Source of the DNA: Choristoneura fumiferana
Lineage: Eukaryota; Arthropoda; Insecta; Lepidoptera; Tortricidae
DNA length: 64,000 nt
Direction: 5' to 3'
Assembly (NCBI RefSeq): GCF_025370935.1
Contig: NC_133491.1
Location: 6,341,971 to 6,405,970 of the forward strand
Position numbers and translations under genes: made by a program. Positions 1 to 12,900 of this stretch are shown here, piece after piece (the first letter of the stretch is position 1; every line of letters starts with the position of its first letter). The notes below the pieces were generated by a model. The model ran no database searches, had not been told where the DNA came from, and saw nothing but the letters and a program-made list of their open reading frames with translations.

Positions 1-752
1 ATTATTATGACCCCAGTTATTGCATCACAGAGATCAGTGCTCTTCTCTGCATGACTATTTTCTCTATTTTGTATTGTTCTACTACTTCCTCGATGATAAT
101 CATGAACTTGAATAGCCAGAGCTTTGTGTTCATAATAATTGTGTAATTATGTCATAACTTGTTAAATTTGACTGGAGATAACATCTAAGTCGTTCGATAT
201 TTAATAGATTTTGTATTAGGTTGCACAGTTTTTAATTGTTGTTATTTTTAGATTTCAACATTGCAAGAATAATTTAAATAGTTGATGGTGTTGTTAAATG
301 AGAATTATCTCTTGCGCTATCGAACCATCGGCGATTATTACTAGCGCGGCGATCTAGTCTCCAATGCCATTTTTTGGCAGAAATAACATTGCTGCACCAT
401 ACAAATTTTGATCAACATGCTATGCTATGACTCATTAATTTGCAACTGCCAAGTTTGTGTAGATTGTATGGAGCTAGTTAGAGCACACACATGGAGACAA
501 ATATATCTGGAACCTATTTATAAAAAGTATCCCTTTAAAATGTATGAAAAGGGAGCAGAATCATCAGTTTCAGTTAAAATTATATCAAACAGTATCCTAT
601 TAAATTTTAAATATATAATATTAAGTTCTGTCCCGTGAATTAAGTTTCTTCCCAGATAATCACAACCTATGCAGTAACATTGAACAATAATTAAATTGTG
701 AATTTATTACTTTTTAAGCTTGGAAACTTTATTTCACCTATTTTGTTTTCAG
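1..752. other. Sequence upstream of Medea coding start
   Basis: AT-rich, with no recognisable gene. It ends in a good acceptor (751-752), so part of it is probably the last 5' UTR intron of Medea. I could not place the non-coding exon or the promoter, which may lie outside the window. Confidence 0.5.
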
Positions 753-754
753 CC

Positions 755-991
755 ATGAACACAACAGCTCCCACATCGGCAGATGCCTGCCTCAGCATTG
801 TGCACTCTCTCATGTGCCATAGACAAGGTGGGGAGAGTGAGGGCTTCTCTAAACGTGCCATAGAATCTCTTGTAAAGAAGCTGAAGGAAAAGAGAGATGA
901 GCTGGACTCCCTAATCACAGCAATCACTACTAATGGGGCTCATCCGAGCAAGTGTGTCACAATACAAAGGACTTTGGATGGAAGATTACAG
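755..991 (+). CDS. Med: Medea exon 1 (MH1, N-terminal half)
   Basis: Residues 1-79, from MNTTAPTSADACLSIVHSLM to TLDGRLQ. It opens after the acceptor tttgttttcag (751-752) and closes at acag|gtcccat, phase 0. It carries zinc ligand C67 and the basic helix SLVKKLKEKRDELDSL. An ORF 19 codons longer exists upstream but runs through the acceptor tract, so the ATG at 755 is chosen; it also matches the usual Smad4 N-terminus. Confidence 0.95.
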
Positions 992-3900
992 GTCCCATTA
1001 ATATTTTTAATCTTTGTTTTCTCTAAGGTTCCTCTGGGCAGTGTTGGGTGCATTTAATTACTTATGTAATGGACATTATTATAATTTATTACAATTAGTT
1101 AGTAGTGCTTATTACATTAAGGGGCTGTTTCACCATCCATTGATTAGTGTTAACTGACGGTTAAATGGATGCCGTCTCTATTTGTTTTGTTCGAAAAGAC
1201 GGAGACGGCATCACTTTTAACCGTCAGTTAACACTAATCAACGGATGGTGAAACAGCCCCTAAGTTGTAATTAAACCGATTTCCACTAGAAACTATGTAA
1301 ATACTTTATTGTACATAAAATACAAAAATAATAAAAAATGAAAACAACAAAACAAAAAGAGTACAAAGGCGAACTTATCTAGCTAACCTAAACATTGAAA
1401 AGGAGAACTTAAACATAGGCAAACAGTAATTTACATATGTACAGTGAGAAGAAAGGAATATATAACTAGAATGTTAATGGCAATTGGGCCTCATCAGTAT
1501 TTTTCGTTTTCCGGAAGATTCATATGATGGAAAAAAAAACAATCTTCTTTTTCGAGTTCTGAACGCCATTAGCAAACTAGTTTAATTGTAACAAGACTAC
1601 CTATTTGTTTTTGTGACACCCATACAACACTATTTCTTGTAACAAGTTAATTAATAATTTTCTAATTCCCAGGTGGCAGGCCGCAAAGGGTTTCCACACG
1701 TGATATACGCTCGGATATGGCGCTGGCCCGATCTCCACAAGAATGAGCTGAAACATGTCAAGTTCTGCCAGTTTGCCTTCGATCTCAAATGCGACTCAGT
1801 CTGCGTCAACCCTTACCATTACGAGAGGGTTGTATCACCAGGTATTGGTTAGTATTTGGTAAACCGCTGTCCTGAGTCCTACAATGTCATTTCTGGACAA
1901 GACTGAGGAATGATAATAACAAAGTAAATGATCCTCTTGTTGGATTATGATAATCATCATATTATTTTGAACATGATCAAATAATAAATAAATCAATAAA
2001 TATAATATTTTTAATAATCATCATATTACTATACAAATTGAGAAGATGTGTAACAACATAAACTTAAAAAAATATATAGGTACTTACAATTAGTAATACT
2101 TAGGTATGTGTGATTGACTTGAACAATTACATTTTAAAACATTATCAAGCCAAGAGAGGTACCTGGTTTATTAGAAGCTGTTTAAACATGTTAAAGTTTG
2201 TCAAGCACTACTTTGATGCCTGTGAATTTGGCCCCAGGTCCTAAAGGTATAATTTGCTTCATATATCAATTTACCATAAAAATGTTTACTCTAAAGTGGA
2301 CACTGATTTATGTGTTTATTGAATCTCAAAGTTTGTAAATTGTATTTTGTTTCTTTTCTTTTGTACAATAAAGAGTTTACATTCATAATACATACATATG
2401 TATATTGATTTTTGGTTATAGTAACTCAGTTGACGATCGTGGATTCAAATCTCAGGCTAGCATCTCTGAGTTTTTCAAAATTCATAGGCAGAATTTTAAA
2501 TCTATCACAAACTTTATGGTGAAGGGGTTTACCTTCACTTTTTGAGAAAACCTGCACATCTACAAAGCAATTCATTGGTATATATATGGAAAATCTGACT
2601 ATAGCATTGCAGTCACATTCATGTGATAGATAATTTAGCTCTTTGATTTGAGACTTAGACATGAGAATACAGAAGCGCAAGCAAATGCGAGAAAAGCGTT
2701 GCACCAAAGCAATTACTTGATAAATAATTGATAGTCAAAATTACATCAACATACATCTGCATTCCGTATGCTTATGCCTTATTTTCGTAGTCTCAAAGAA
2801 ACCGATTCTAAATTATAATTACAGATCTGTCAGGCCTGACCCTTCAATCAGGCCCCAGTAGGTTAGTGAAGGATGAATACACAGCAGGCCTCAGCGGTAA
2901 CGGAATGGACATGGATACTGGGGAACTGGTCACCATACAGCACCATGCGACCAGTCCGCGGCATCATCACGCCGCCTTGCCACATCACCATCAACCGTAT
3001 CCTCCACCGACTACCAACATTATCATTAACCAAGGCCAAGGTGGGAATGTCTCTATCTTAGTTTAGCCTTTCTTTTTTTATGGAAGCTGTTGTTGCAGCG
3101 TAATATAAGTTTTAAGTGTCAGATAGATGTACGAGTAAGCATAATTGTGAATTATAGAGCTTTTTCGGTTGTGTGCTGTCTGAGGAAGTTTGCGAACTTA
3201 AGTGACACACAAGCTAACAGCATGCCGCGCCTCAAACGCGCGAACATACTCGTACGTCTATCTGGCCCTGTACACAGCCTGATCAATGTCAATATTGATG
3301 TTCTATTTAAGTTACTTAGAGTTTATTGTTTTTTTTTTCATGTTCTTGTTTTGCCAAGTGTGTTTACTTTATTTTGCATTATCTTTTCGTTTAGCGCCAG
3401 AGGGCGTTCCGAACATGTTTTCGCCGTCTCACGGGCCTCGGACGCCGATACGGCCGCCCGGGGCGCCGCCGCAGCTAGCCGTCCCCCCGCAAATGGTGCT
3501 CTCGCCGGGCTCGCAAATGATCTCAAACCATGGCGGCCAAATGACGCCCGGCCCGCCCCAACTGGGCACCCCGCAAATGGGCCCTGGTACCCCTATGGGG
3601 CCCGGCACCCCTCAAATGTGCCCTGGGACCCCACAAATGTGCCCAGGAACGCCTCAAATGGGTCCGAGCACGCCCCAAATGTGTCCGGGTACACCGCAAA
3701 TGGGACCCGGTACGCCTCAAATGGGAACGAATGCGCCTCAAATGGCCTCACCTAGAATGGCGCCGGCGCCGACGCAGATGTCTCCAGGGACGCCTCAGAT
3801 GCCGAACATAAGCCAGGGCATGTCGATACCGAGCCCGCAACAGATGCAAATGAGCCAGCAGCGTGCCATAGCTCCCAAGTTAGAGCCCCCGGACACGATA

Positions 3901-6900
3901 GACGCGAGAGCGATGTGGCTACCGAAAAGAATGAATCATTGTAAGCTTTATTTTAATTTTTATTTGCACCTTTATTTTTTTACACTTCTATTAAAGAGGC
4001 TGCCTTTTGGTGACCTTCGCTTTGTTCGCTTTAAGTTGCCACATGTCACACATAATGTTACTGATGGCGAAGAAAAACAACTGATTCTCCAGCTTCCAGC
4101 TCCAGCTTGTGGCTCCAATGCAGGCAATCGAATGCACAGTTTGCCTTGAATACACTTAATAGTCATGACCGCGACTTTTAGCCACTATTACTGATAGTCA
4201 GCGTTGATATTGTAGCTTCAATGCGCTACATTTGTTTGTTGCTTTTGGGTAAAGTTCACATGTTTTATTCCAGCCGCCTTACCCGTCAGTATGTCGCCGG
4301 GTGGCACGACACCACTCATAGATGGATCCAACACCACGTTCTTCTCGGCTGAACAAGCGACAACTGAAACGCAAATCACGCAAACTATTTCAGGTAAGCT
4401 ATAGGCCGTGGTATGTATCACAACGTTTGTCAGTTGTTTGTTTCTTTAGTTTTGTATGATAAAGAGTTTACATGCATGCACCTTTGAAGTCAAGGAACAT
4501 GGATATGTGGATGAAAATTATTAGACCAGGCCAATGACAACGCAAAACTAGAATGGCGTAATGCAGTAGAAATCGAGTATATGTACATTATAAATATAAA
4601 AAATATATTTTTGATGAAAATGAATTAGTATGACGATTTAGTCAGATCAAAGTAACTTTTAATTATTTTCATATCCTCATATTTGCTACAATAAACTAAA
4701 TTGTTCTTTTATTTACTTCTATTCCGACCAAGTACCTACCTATTAGATATGAAAGTAGATATTATTATTATCTATTTGTAAATAGTATTTCATTAGTTAA
4801 AATAAACAAATTAGTTAAGTAATTAAATTTCCTACCTACTGGTTATTTCGTTCATGCGTTTCATTATAACAAAGGAATTGCTCAATATTTACATTACAAA
4901 TATATGTCAAGGTATGCACAATCAGGTACAGTCGGGGAAACTGAATCACGTACCAGAGTGGAACCTTGTCATAATCAATTTCCTTTCCCTATGATTTTTG
5001 TGACAAATGTACCTGATTCAGTTTCCTTCACTGTACGCTGAATTTTCTAAATGTAGTTTATAATTCTATAAACTGCACTTTTTAGCGCCGTTCACTTGAA
5101 CGGTAAGTATTAGTGTTTTATATCATCTCTAATTCTTTGTCTGACACACACAAGTCTATCATTTTTATTGATTACTAGGTACTGAAATCGGCGAAACTTA
5201 AAAACTGTATGTAAGTTTATTTATAAAGTTGTCGGCTTATATTTTACATCGTAGAGCATTTTTACCTCCTTAGCGTTTAACACACACCATTGAATTGCTT
5301 CGCAGGTTTGTGCAGGTTTCCTCACGATGTTTTCCTTCACCGCAAAGCTCGTGCAATTCAATGGTGTGTGTGAAGTTCCCAATCCGCACTGGGCCCGCGT
5401 GGGAACTATGGCCCAAGCCCTCTTGTTCTGAGAGGAGGCCTGTGCCCAGCAGTGGGACGTAAAGTACAATTCAATAGAATCTGTCAATTTTCTACATATT
5501 TAAGACACCCTATCGTGGGCACACTTGATTATATATGTCCCTGTTGTTGCAATTATCATCTAAAAGGAATCAAAAAAGAATAATAGTCACATCACAAAGC
5601 CTTAGGCAGCCCGGTGTTTATGTTAGTAGGCTGGAAGTGTCTACAGGATTGTCAGATTCTATTGAATTGAAGTTTATATAGGCTGGGATGATGATGAGCG
5701 TTTAACACCGGTTTTTCCCTTAGCGGGTCCGGTATCAGTGTCCTCTGGCTCCGCGGAGAGCTCGCAGCAGAACGGCTTCGCGGCGGCGGGCAGCCCCGCG
5801 CCCCAGGCCAGCCCCCTGCCACGGACGCAGCACCAACAAGGTACTACACGCGAGAGTTACTTGGTAGTTTTTAAATCCTTCATTTGTTTGTTCATTCAGT
5901 TGAACACTTGAATTGTGTGTATGTAGTTCGAATCTGCAGAGCCTGTCTGGGAATTTCAGTTCAAAGAGACTAAGTAGTACTTGGCTGGAAGTGGTGATGT
6001 TGACAATTGAAACTGAATATAAATAACATATATTGCCTACAAAATTGCACTCAAGTAGGTACACTATGGCTCAAGTATATCTTATAGCAATACCCAGATT
6101 TTACACCGTTTTCTAATGGTATTTTCATGAGCACGTGTTCATAAACCTAAAAATAGGGCCCCAATTAGGGTCTTACTGATTCGCTCGTTTAGTCATTTAA
6201 CTAACAAACGTGCCACAAAATTCAAAGTTGTTAAAAGGATTCCACGACACTAACGCCAACAAGCCTGTCAAGAAACTCTCACTATGTATGTACGTATTTT
6301 GATAGAGTATGTCGTGTCAGGCACATGGACGGGCAACAACACTCTGACCTACACGCAGAGCCTCGCGCCGCCGCCCGCCGCGCCCACACCCGTTGATGCG
6401 CCCGCGCACCACCACCACTACTGTAAGTCTAATATACTATACTAGCCGATGAGAGTCCGGCACTGTTTGGGCCCTCCCTTCCCGACTGGAACGACTGTCC
6501 AATTTTTCCGGATTTCACACCGCCATCTCCTTTAAAGCACCTCATGTAAAATTTTAAAAACTAATCAAGTCTAACTAATCAAGCAAGGACCGCGTATCGT
6601 TGGCCCTACCCAAGGCGACTCAATCAAAAAAAAAAAAACTACTTTTGTTAAAGTTGAAGCCTACTAACTTTTGTTAAAACTTGACTTTATCTCTAGTAAA
6701 CTGGCTAGTCAGTTCGGTAACCAAATCGTCGGACGTCATTACTTCTCCAGAATGGTGCGTGAAGCAGTTGAAGTAAAGAAGCACTATCTAGCTTTTTCTA
6801 TATTCTGCAGGGAATTCGGTAATGTCTGATCAGCGATTCTTGGCTCAAGTAATGTTAAGCAGAGCTCGTTCTAGCAACCCTAAAAATTAGTCCGATAAAT

Positions 6901-9900
6901 AACAATGTAAATAAAAATAGAATTCCGATACATTTGCTCGAATATGTGATCAAAATTTAAAATGACAGAAAAGGACAAAATAACAGAAATACAATTTGAA
7001 TCATTCCCTATCTGTGTCCGTAATGATGAAAGTGATAGTGATGAGTCATAATCTTTGATTTTTTTTATCACATTTTGGCTATGGTTCAGAATACTCAGAT
7101 CATTCTGAATGAATTAGAATCAATGTTTAAAAACATTTATTCAAATTTGCCGCTATTCCATGCTCTCTTTCCGTCTTTCTGATTCGCTAGTCAGGCTCTA
7201 GGCAAATTTGGGCGTCGAGATGTAGCTTCCAAAAATCGCGCGGTATTTTTTACTGTTGTCTCGAAGTGACAGTTGCCGGTATAAAAACAAAATCAAGTGT
7301 GGGTAGTTTGAAAAACTAGTGCGGTCAAACGAACGTGATGCCTTACACTTCAGTCTACTCGTCTCCACGATTTGCAATGCGGTCAAAACGTCGAGGACGA
7401 GGTATTTTTTAGCAATAATCGTCTTGTTTAAGTCCCGGGTGTAACAATAGTTTCTAAATGTATAGAAATAACGCCTTTCGAATAAGTCGCCGTATCTGTT
7501 TCATATATTATATGCTGCTTTGTCGAACTCTTAGTGTTTGTTAAACTAATGATGGTAAATTTTTTAACTGTGGTTAGCTACCGAACGTGGTGGACATCAG
7601 TGCAGTGAATATTATCGTTAGGCAACTTTTTGAGTGAGAAACGCGTGAGTTATGGTGTCTTTGGATGCAACACTGCGCGAGCTACCGATCAGTGAACACT
7701 TCACTCACAATTAGAGTACATAACCTGGCATACTTAGGGTGATGTCACCAGTATGGACTAGAACCAATTTTTTTTCCCGTTCACCCAAATTTTAAGAAAC
7801 GCGCCCTCGTTTTTTTTATACTAATAGCACTAATGTTCAGATAACTGATGATCATAACTAGTAAAGTTCATGAATGGTGAGTTACTTATAATAAGGCATT
7901 GAATCCTTTTTATCGTTTACTGGGTATTACTGTGCTTAACATGTCCATGACCATTGGTGCCGTCACCCTATCATCAGTGACTGAAATTAGAGAAGCCGCT
8001 CTGAATCGATTTGTGACGACGTCACGTCACTGATTAGTTGGATACCCTTAGGGTACGCCAATGTACTGCAATTAACATATTTCGGATCATGATGACGATG
8101 CGCGATGGTATTTGTTTCAGTCATGGCCAACCAATCCCAACAAGCTAAATTTAATACAAAAAAACAGCAATAGATGGCACTACTATTAACATTTGTAAAT
8201 TATAAAATGTGAATAAGCCGAATCAAGTAGAAATATTAAGATTAAAATAAAGACTAGCATATTTTATAAACACAAGTTCACATCAACCTTAATTCAATTC
8301 CTTAATTTAAAGATAAGAAACACCATAAAAATAATAAATGGAGAATATGAAAGTATAGGCTACATGTGGCTACATTTCAGCTATGAGGCTTTCGTAGTGT
8401 TTTGCAATTGTGACGCTAGATGGCGAATAACCGGAATAAGCTTGCTGGGCTTGCCCGCGCTTGCTCACATTCGTCGAAACTATTTGAGAGAAACATGCCA
8501 TTCTCTTCTACTGACGTAAATAAGACGTGTATCATGCGTATCTCTAGTCGTCTAGGCTCAGTTGGTGAGCTTGTTGGTTGTTGTCAGTGTATCGTATCCT
8601 TAGCGTCTCACTAGATGGCAATACGTATCGTGTTATTTGTGTTCTCACTAGTGCCATCTATTGGAAAATCGAAGGAAAGAAAAATAGCCAGTTGAATAGC
8701 TAGTATTAGGGTGATACCATTTGCTTGTACTAGGTGGTGTCTCTGTTATATATGTACTCTGTGGTTTTAGTCAACGGCAACCCAAGCGGCCTGCTGTCCG
8801 CGCAGCCCGCGCCCGAGTACTGGTGTTCGGTGGCGTACTTCGAACTGGACACGCAGGTCGGGGAGACATTCAAAGTGCCCTCCAGCAGACCCAACGTCAC
8901 TGTAAGTAACAGTTCCATTCGTTTAACATTTCCGTTTTTTATAACATAAAAAAAGTAAAACTGTTGGAAGGAATTAAAGGGATTTAGCTGGAAAAATATG
9001 CATATTGAAGTGGCAATGGGCAGGCCACATTGCTCGAAGAACAGATAACCGTTGGGGAGAAAAGTCCTCGAGTGGCGACCACGAACCGGAAGACGAAGCG
9101 TTGGTAGGCCTCCCACCAGGTGAACTGACGACATCGTGAGAGTAGCGGGAAACCGGTGGATGCAAGTGGCGAGTTGTCGTTCATTGTGGCGTTCTAAGGG
9201 GGAGGCCTTTGTCCAGCAGTGGACGTCTTCGGGCTGATGATGATGATGATGATGATGAAAGGGATTTAGGGATTTTGGAGTCTCATTGATGCAGGGTGAA
9301 CGGTGAAGGTTTTTAGGTTAGTATATATAACCAAACGTGTTGCAGATCATGAAATGATTTACGGTATTGATGACGCCTGTTGCGGATGATAATTTTCAAT
9401 TATGTATTTAATTAATTTTTTTATTGACTAATTTTGCTTGATATAGCCTAAGAACGGTAGTTGTGGAGGTCAGGAGGAGAGGCCTTTGCCCAGCAGTGGG
9501 CCACTATACAGGCTACTTTAAAAATGACTTATTTTATTTCCTTTATTTAAACTTATCTGTTTCGTGACGCATTGGTCATTACTGTAATGTCTCGTAAAGG
9601 TTTTTATCAAAAAAATAAACAAAATAAATAAAAAAAACTAAATAAGCCGTGGTTGCCTAGTGGTTTGACCTATCCGCCTCTCAAGCAGAGGGTCGTGGGT
9701 TCAAACCCCAACTCGCACCTAGTGAGTTTTTCGAAATTCATGTATAGAATTACATTTGAAATTTACCACGAGCTTTGCGGTTAAGGAAAACATCATGAGG
9801 AAACCTGCACAAACCTTCGAAGCAATTCAATGGTGCGTGTGAAGTTCCCAAACCGCACTGGGCCTGCGTGGGAACTATGGTCCATGCCCTCTTGTTCTAA

Positions 9901-12900
9901 GAGGAGGCGTGTGCCCAGCAGTAACCAATATTTTATAGATTCTTGATAATATTGACTCTTAGTACATGTATATTTTTATATTTCCCAGGTTGATGGCTAT
10001 GTAGATCCTTCTGGAGGCAACAGATTCTGTCTCGGCGCTCTGAGCAACGTTCACAGAACAGAACAAAGCGAACGGGCCAGGTAAATTTAACAATTACATT
10101 TAAGCAAACTTTTTGGGGACGGCAGTGCTCCCGCCAAGTTAAGCAAAACAAAGGTGCGCACGGCCGTCTCGCTTCGTTCGAGCGCCAGAAATATCTCTTG
10201 TGAAATGGGACACTTTGAACCCTTGGTTATCACTCTACTGTTTCTTTCTACCTATTTAATATATAATATTGTGTAAGGTTGTCTTATTTTTTTAGTTGTA
10301 ATTTATTTTTATTGTTGTGCCGAATTATGAATTTTCGGAACGGTATCGGCCAGATCTGTGGTCGAAATGGGAGTGCCTCAAGGATCCATTCTTGCCTCAT
10401 TCCTGTATCTTAATTTATGTAAATGACCTAACTTATATGGTAAGACAAAAGTCGGGCATAGACAAGACACCGACTTCATTGAACCCAATGAAACCCTGTC
10501 CGTGATATCCGCATGGTTTGCTGCCAATAATTTGTTACTAAATCCTAAGAAAACCAAATGTATTAAATTCTCGTTGATAAATTAATCTAACTCGAATTCA
10601 GTTTCTAATATAAAGTTAAATGGTTAAACTATTGAATTTGTAAAATCAACAGTATTTTTAGGAATAACGCTCGATTCTAAACTACAGTGGGACCTAAACG
10701 TTATAGCAATCGCGGGTAGATTTAGCTCTGCTGCTTTTGCAGTTGGGAAAATACAGCAGCTAACAGATGTGGCGACGGCACGGTTGGTGTATTTTGCTTA
10801 CGAGCATCATTTAATACGGCTTTATTTTATGGGGATCTGCTGCAGACGTTGAGTCAATTTTTATCTTACAAAAGAGAACAATTAGAGCAATTTATAATTT
10901 GAAGAGGCGTGAATCTTTAAGATCTGTTTTTTAAGGAAACAGGTATCCTAACCCTGCCGTCGCTTTATGTTTTCGAAATAATTATGTATGTTAGGAAGAA
11001 CATGTGATTTTTGCACTAACGTCGATAAGCCAAAGGCTACTAGAAACACAGGGAAGCTTAAAGTTTCATCTTACAGACTGGCTAAATCCAAAAAGTCGTT
11101 TCTGGGAAATTGCACACGTTTTTATAATAAAACTAGCTTTTACCCGCGGCTTCGCACGCGTAAACTATTCGGTCTGGTAGTTGCAATTGAAATTTAACAA
11201 AATTCCCCTGGAAATTTCCAAAATTTATATCGTGGTCTTCATTGAGGTTGTGTTGTGAATAACTGTACAAAATTCAAGACTCTAAACCCAGTGCTAAAAT
11301 TTCAAAATTTTTCCCTATCCAAATTCAAATTCATATCATTTATTCAGTAAATAGGCCGCAATGGGCACTTTTACACGTCATTTTTTTAAATATCAGCACT
11401 TTCGGAAAGATCATCATTGCCAAGAAGAATGCGCCGCAAGAAGCTTGGCAGAAAGTCATTTTTTCAAAATAAAATAAGTACAAATAAAATACTTAAAAAC
11501 TACAGTAAGTACACATTTAAGAAAAAAAATACAAAATAATAATAACAATAATACACGGATGTATGGGGTCCCTTAGTTACAAAACTATCCCGTGGAAATA
11601 TCGGGATAAAAAGTAGCGTATGTGTTATTCCAGACGTCCGGCTACCTACATACCAAATTTCATGCCTCTAAGTCCAGCGGTTGTTATTTCAAGATTTTAT
11701 CCCTATCCCGTGGGAATATCGGAATAAAAAGTAGCCTATGTGTTATTCCAGAGGTCCAGCTACCTACATACCAAATTTCATGGCTCTAAGCCCAGTGGTT
11801 GTTATTTCGAGATTTTATCCCTAGTTATCCCGTGGGAATATCGGGTCAAAAAGTCACTTAAGTGTTATTTCAGATGTCCAGTTACCTACATACCAAAATT
11901 CATGACTCTAAGCCCAGCGGTTATTATTTCGAGATTTTATCCCTATCCCGTGGGAATATCGGAATAAATAGTAGCCTATGTGTTATTCCAGAGGTCCAGC
12001 TACCTACATACCAAATTTCATGGCTCTAAGCCCAGTGGTTGTTATTTCGAGATTTTATCCCTAGTTATCCCGTAGGAATATCGGGTCAAAAAGTCAATTA
12101 AGTGTTATTTTAGATGTCCAGTTACCTACATACCAAATTTCATGACTCTAAGCCCAGCGGTTATTTCGAGATTTTATCCCTATCCCGTGGGAATATCGGA
12201 ATAAATAGTAGCCTATGTGTTATTTCAGTGGTTCAGCTACCTACACACTAAATTTCATTGCTCTAAGCCCAGCGGTTGTTATTTCAAGATTTTATCCCTA
12301 GGTATCCCGTGGGAATATCGATTCAAAAAGTTGCCTATGTGTTATTTCAGACATCCAACTACCTACATACCAAATTTCATGACTCTTAACCAGCGGTTTT
12401 TATTTCAAGATTTTATCCCTATCCCGTGGGAATATCGGAATATAAAGTAGCCTATGTGTTATTCCAGAGATCTAGCTACCTACATACTAAATTTCATGGC
12501 TCAAAGCCCAGCGGTTGTTATTTCAAGATTTTATCCCTAGGTATCCCGTGGGAATATCGGGTCAAAAAGTCACCTATGTTTTATTCCAGACGTCCAACTA
12601 CCTACATACCAAATTTCATGACTCTAAGCCTAGCGGTTGTTATTTCGAGATTTTATCCCTATCCCGTGGGAATATCGGGATAAAAAGTATCCTATGTTTT
12701 AATCCAGGTTATAAACTAACTTTCTTCTTAATTTCATCCAAATCCGTCCAGCCGTTTAAGCGTGAAAAAGTAACAAACATACTCACTCACTCACAAACTT
12801 TCACATTTATAATATTAGTAGGATTTCAAAAAATATTCAAATTCAAATCTATTGTCAAGAAGACATTAATATGTAAGGCGTATTATAAAATTAATGAGTA

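Larger units (their letters stand above)
4394..5723. other. Medea intron 5
   Basis: It contains a repeat-tail segment (4437-4472), a mariner-type MITE (4927-5035) and the rearranged SINE composite (5284-5696). The remainder is AT-rich with no features seen. Confidence 0.6.
6423..8770. other. Medea intron 7
   Basis: About 2.3 kb, AT-rich. It holds a dispersed-repeat fragment (7350-7452) and a possible TIR element (7737-7968). No coding sequence recognised. Confidence 0.5.

Noticed and set aside
1842..1847. Using the first GT (1842) as the main exon 2 donor
   Set aside because: It would delete Gly-Ile from the conserved SPGIDLSGL; kept only as a possible alternative donor.
3090..3755. 221-codon ORF and minus-strand ORFs overlapping Medea exon 4
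   Set aside because: Shadows of the GC-rich GTPQM tandem in other frames; the Smad4-consistent frame with matching splice phases explains the exon.
5735..6064. 109-codon minus-strand ORF over Medea exon 6
   Set aside because: Reverse-frame shadow of the GC-rich exon 6.
9646..9720. tRNA gene
   Set aside because: Same reasoning: head of the GAT-tailed SINE family, no tRNA fold.
11580..12690. CRISPR-like array
   Set aside because: Direct repeats are 118-122 bp with no spacers, in an animal intron; it is a minisatellite.
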